Of a stretch of 64,000 nt of DNA, positions 61,754 to 64,000 are shown piece by piece. The DNA lies in NCBI GenBank assembly GCA_964539805.1, contig CAZIKN010000001.1, positions 1 through 64,000 of the forward strand, written 5' to 3'. Every line of letters starts with the position of its first letter. The stretch's first letter is position 1. The stretch is from M3007 sp964539805. Lineage in GTDB: Bacteria; Bacteroidota; Bacteroidia; Chitinophagales; Saprospiraceae. The notes under the pieces are model-generated. The model ran no database searches. It was not told the DNA's origin and worked only from the letters and a program-made list of their open reading frames with translations. Position numbers and translations under genes: made by a program.

Positions 61754-62569
61754 ATGAACAAAATCAAAACCTATGTACTATGTTGCAGCCTGTTGGTTTG
61801 CACTAATATTGTATTTGGCCAAATGCGCGGCTGGGAATTAGGCGGCTGGGCCGGTGCTTCCAATTATTTTGGAGACCTCAATACCTCCTGGCGGCTGAAT
61901 CGTGCGCACCTTGCAGGCGGCATAGGCACCCGATACAATTTCAATGACCGTTTGGCAGCACGTTTTGGTTTGTCCGTGGGCAAGATCAGCGCTTATGATT
62001 CCGACTCCAAAAACGTGTTTGAGCAACGCCGAAACCTGCATTTCCGCAGCCTGATCGTGGATGCTACCGCCCAGTTTGAATTCAATTTCTTACCTTATGT
62101 ACATGGGCACCGCGAATATTACTACACCCCATACCTGTTTGCAGGCCCAACATTTTTCCGCTTCAATCCGCAGGCAGAGCTGGACGGAGACTGGATCAAT
62201 TTGCAAGAACAGGGAACAGAAGGCCAATTCCGGGGCGAGGAGTACAACACCCTCCAAGGCGGTATCGCTTACGGCATAGGCTTTAAATATGACCTTTCCT
62301 ACCGTTGGAGCATAAACGTTGAGCTAAGCGGTCGCCGGGTTTTTACAGATTACCTGGATGATGTGAGCAAAACCTACCCAGACACCCGCGATGTGCGCGC
62401 TCAGCGGGGCGAAACGGCGGCCCGCTTGGTGGACCGCTCCATTGAGCCCAAAATAGGTGAGCCGGGCCGGCAGCGCGGCAATGGCAAACGCAATGACAGC
62501 TATGCCTTTTTGAGTATTGGCCTGCAATATTATTTCGGCTATATCCGCTGCCCGGGGCTTACCCGATAA
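61754..62569 (+). CDS. DUF6089-like outer-membrane beta-barrel protein
   Basis: A 271-residue protein starting at the ATG at 61754 (MNKIKTYVLCCSLLVCTNIVFG), a clear signal peptide. The mature protein begins QMRGWELGGWAGASNYFGDLNTSW and has strands typical of DUF6089 barrels (GGIGTRYNFNDRLAARFGLSVGKISAYDSDS, YYTPYLFAGPTFFRFNPQAEL, AFLSIGLQYYFG). Such proteins are common and uncharacterised in Bacteroidota. It lies between guaB and mutS and ends 4 bases before the convergent mutS stop. Confidence 0.8.
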   Translation: MNKIKTYVLCCSLLVCTNIVFGQMRGWELGGWAGASNYFGDLNTSWRLNRAHLAGGIGTRYNFNDRLAARFGLSVGKISAYDSDSKNVFEQRRNLHFRSLIVDATAQFEFNFLPYVHGHREYYYTPYLFAGPTFFRFNPQAELDGDWINLQEQGTEGQFRGEEYNTLQGGIAYGIGFKYDLSYRWSINVELSGRRVFTDYLDDVSKTYPDTRDVRAQRGETAARLVDRSIEPKIGEPGRQRGNGKRNDSYAFLSIGLQYYFGYIRCPGLTR

Positions 62570-62573
62570 GGCG

Positions 62574-64000
62574 TTATTTCTTCTCCGCTATTTTTCTCAA
62601 TTCATTCAGTTTCCACAGGGCATCCATGGGTGTCATTGTGTTCAGGTCGAGATTGAGCAACTCTTCTTTGATTTTCAGAGTGTAATCATCCACATCAAAA
62701 ATGCGGAGCTGTATCGGCGCTCCTATATTCTTAACTTTTTCCTTCAAGTTGGCACTCTGTGGCTGCTGGCCCGCCTTGTTGGCCTGGTTCTGGGGAACAT
62801 TGCTTTCCACGGATTTTTCCTCCAGGGTTTTAAGGATAACATTGGCGCGTTCGATGATGGATTGCGGCATACCAGCCATTCGGGCCACATGGATCCCAAA
62901 AGAGTGGTTGGAGCCGCCGGGGCTAAGTTTGCGCAGGAAAATGACCTTATGTCCCACTTCTTTAGTACTCACATGAAAATTATGGATGCGTTCGTGGGTT
63001 TCCGCCAATTCATTCAACTCATGGTAATGAGTGGCAAACAGGGTTTTGGGCCGTGCCTTGCCATTGTCATGCAAATATTCCGCAAGGCTCCAGGCGATGC
63101 TGATGCCGTCATAAGTGCTGGTTCCGCGCCCTATTTCGTCCAGCAAAATGAGCGACCGTTCGCTGATATTGTTCATAATCAGCGAAGTCTCGTTCATTTC
63201 CACCATAAATGTACTCTCGCCGCCGCTGATGTTGTCGCTGGCGCCAACGCGAGTGAACACCTTGTCTATCAAGCCAATACGCGCACTTTTTGCCGGCACA
63301 TAACTGCCCATCTGGGCCATGAGGGCTATAAGGGCGGTCTGGCGGAGCAAAGCCGACTTACCCGCCATATTAGGGCCAGTGATGAGCATGACCTGTACTG
63401 ACTCATTGTCCAAATACACATCATTGGGAACAAAAGGATCGCCAGCAGGCAATTGCGTCTCGATCACCGGATGCCGACCATCACGAATGTCCAGCACATA
63501 CGTTTCATCTAATTCGGGCTGATGGTAATGCCGCTTGAGGGCAACAGTGGCAAAGGAGAGGAGGCAGTCCAACTGCGCGATCAGGTAGGCATTGTGCTGT
63601 ATGGGCTGAATGTATTGACCGATAGATTCCACCAAGGATTTGAACAACCTATCTTCCAATTCCAAAATCTTTTCTTCCGCGCCCAATATCTTGGCTTCCA
63701 ATATTTTAAGTTCCTCGGTAATATAGCGTTCGCCATTGGCAATGGTCTGTTTGCGCGTCCACTCGGGCGGCACCTGATCCTTCCATTTGGCCGTTACCTC
63801 TATGTAATAGCCGAAAACGTTGTTAAAGGCCACCTTTAGGCTGGGTATGCCCGTTCGTTCTATTTCACGTTGTTGAATTTGCAACAAAATATCGCGGCTG
63901 TTGCGGGCAATGTTGCGCAGTTCATCCAATTCGGCATCACAGCCATCGGCGATGGCACCGCCCTTGCGCACATCGGCGGGCGGGTCAGGAGCCAGATCGC
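62574..64000 (-). CDS. mutS: DNA mismatch repair protein MutS (5' truncated)
   Basis: The reading frame is open at the window end, so roughly the first 400 residues of MutS (mismatch recognition and connector domains) are missing. The visible ~475 residues start in the core/clamp domains (DVRKGGAIADGCDAELDELR, FGYYIEVTAKWKDQVP, RYITEELKILEAKILGAEE). The ATPase domain follows: Walker A ITGPNMAGKSALLRQ, LVEMNETSLIMNN, Walker B ILLDEIGRGTSTYDG and FATHYHELNELAE. This is MutS1 type (no Smr domain). It starts mismatch repair with MutL. Confidence 0.96.
   Translation of the reverse strand, partial: DLAPDPPADVRKGGAIADGCDAELDELRNIARNSRDILLQIQQREIERTGIPSLKVAFNNVFGYYIEVTAKWKDQVPPEWTRKQTIANGERYITEELKILEAKILGAEEKILELEDRLFKSLVESIGQYIQPIQHNAYLIAQLDCLLSFATVALKRHYHQPELDETYVLDIRDGRHPVIETQLPAGDPFVPNDVYLDNESVQVMLITGPNMAGKSALLRQTALIALMAQMGSYVPAKSARIGLIDKVFTRVGASDNISGGESTFMVEMNETSLIMNNISERSLILLDEIGRGTSTYDGISIAWSLAEYLHDNGKARPKTLFATHYHELNELAETHERIHNFHVSTKEVGHKVIFLRKLSPGGSNHSFGIHVARMAGMPQSIIERANVILKTLEEKSVESNVPQNQANKAGQQPQSANLKEKVKNIGAPIQLRIFDVDDYTLKIKEELLNLDLNTMTPMDALWKLNELRKIAEKK

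Overview
The window looks like a chromosomal segment of a Bacteroidota bacterium, most likely from the Saprospiraceae/Chitinophagia side of the phylum (the family placement is an inference). Supporting signs are: several secreted proteins ending in type IX secretion (T9SS) sorting domains, two of them of the gliding-motility (CHU_C) type; a PorT-like T9SS component directly after a menaquinone methyltransferase; a GlsA/GlsB-like pair for amino-acid lipids; absence of obvious Shine-Dalgarno sites; and recurrent TTTG/TTG-N17-23-TAnnTTTG promoters typical of the phylum. Most genes are core housekeeping genes. I see no prophage, IS element, CRISPR array or plasmid function.

Layout. 1-1867 (+): 3' part of accC and a YwqG-like gene. 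1991-12656 (-): one long leftward block that starts with a 1151-residue SprB-like adhesin and continues pxpB, pxpC, tyrS, a small conserved gene, an SRPBCC protein, a VF530-like gene, tgt, a DUF937/OmpA protein and a DUF4159 protein. 12984-14903 (+): a Crp/Fnr regulator, a SCO lipoprotein, and tmRNA with an elaborate 3' structure. 14952-15524 (-): outer-membrane protein. 15853-18723 (+): gyrB and a bestrophin. 18724-21097 (-): rarA and an M48 protease. 21250-31712 (+): a CHU_C protein, an arylsulfotransferase-like protein, miaB, a beta-barrel, a sigma-54 activator, ribBA with a degenerate RibA half, the menaquinone methyltransferase and porT.

31792-33332 (-): lipoprotein and flavin reductase-like gene, followed by a tandem hairpin repeat. 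33657-37006 (+): sugar symporter, hotdog protein, a candidate structured small RNA and a GH1 glycosidase, then a hairpin-rich gap. 37441-43443 (-): DUF1573 protein, M1 aminopeptidase, fabH, GT9 transferase and a lipoprotein. 43550-47432 (+): glsA/glsB-like genes, a CBM9 protein and a membrane-anchored actin-fold-like protein. 47482-49335 (-): T9SS cargo. 49559-52242 (+): SDR and a superfamily 1 helicase. 52249-53574 (-): cyanophycinase-like T9SS cargo. 53752-60001 (+): sugar porter, GH32, Nudix, lgt (frameshifted in a G7 run) and guaA. 60048-61538 (-): guaB. 61754-62569 (+): DUF6089 protein. 62574-64000 (-): 5'-truncated mutS.

Functional themes: secretion and surface display (porT, five T9SS cargos, lgt and several lipoproteins); carbohydrate use (GH1 beside a GPH symporter, and GH32 directly after a sugar porter, a likely fructan/sucrose pair); guanine nucleotide synthesis (guaA and guaB converging); translation and tRNA modification (tyrS, tgt, miaB, tmRNA); and DNA maintenance (gyrB, rarA, helicase, mutS). 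I found no clear new multi-gene system. The observations most worth a second look are the candidate small RNA before the GH1 gene, the three-way-junction RNA after tmRNA, unusual active or metal sites in Tgt, RibBA and TyrRS, the lgt frameshift, and a membrane-anchored Ppx-like protein.
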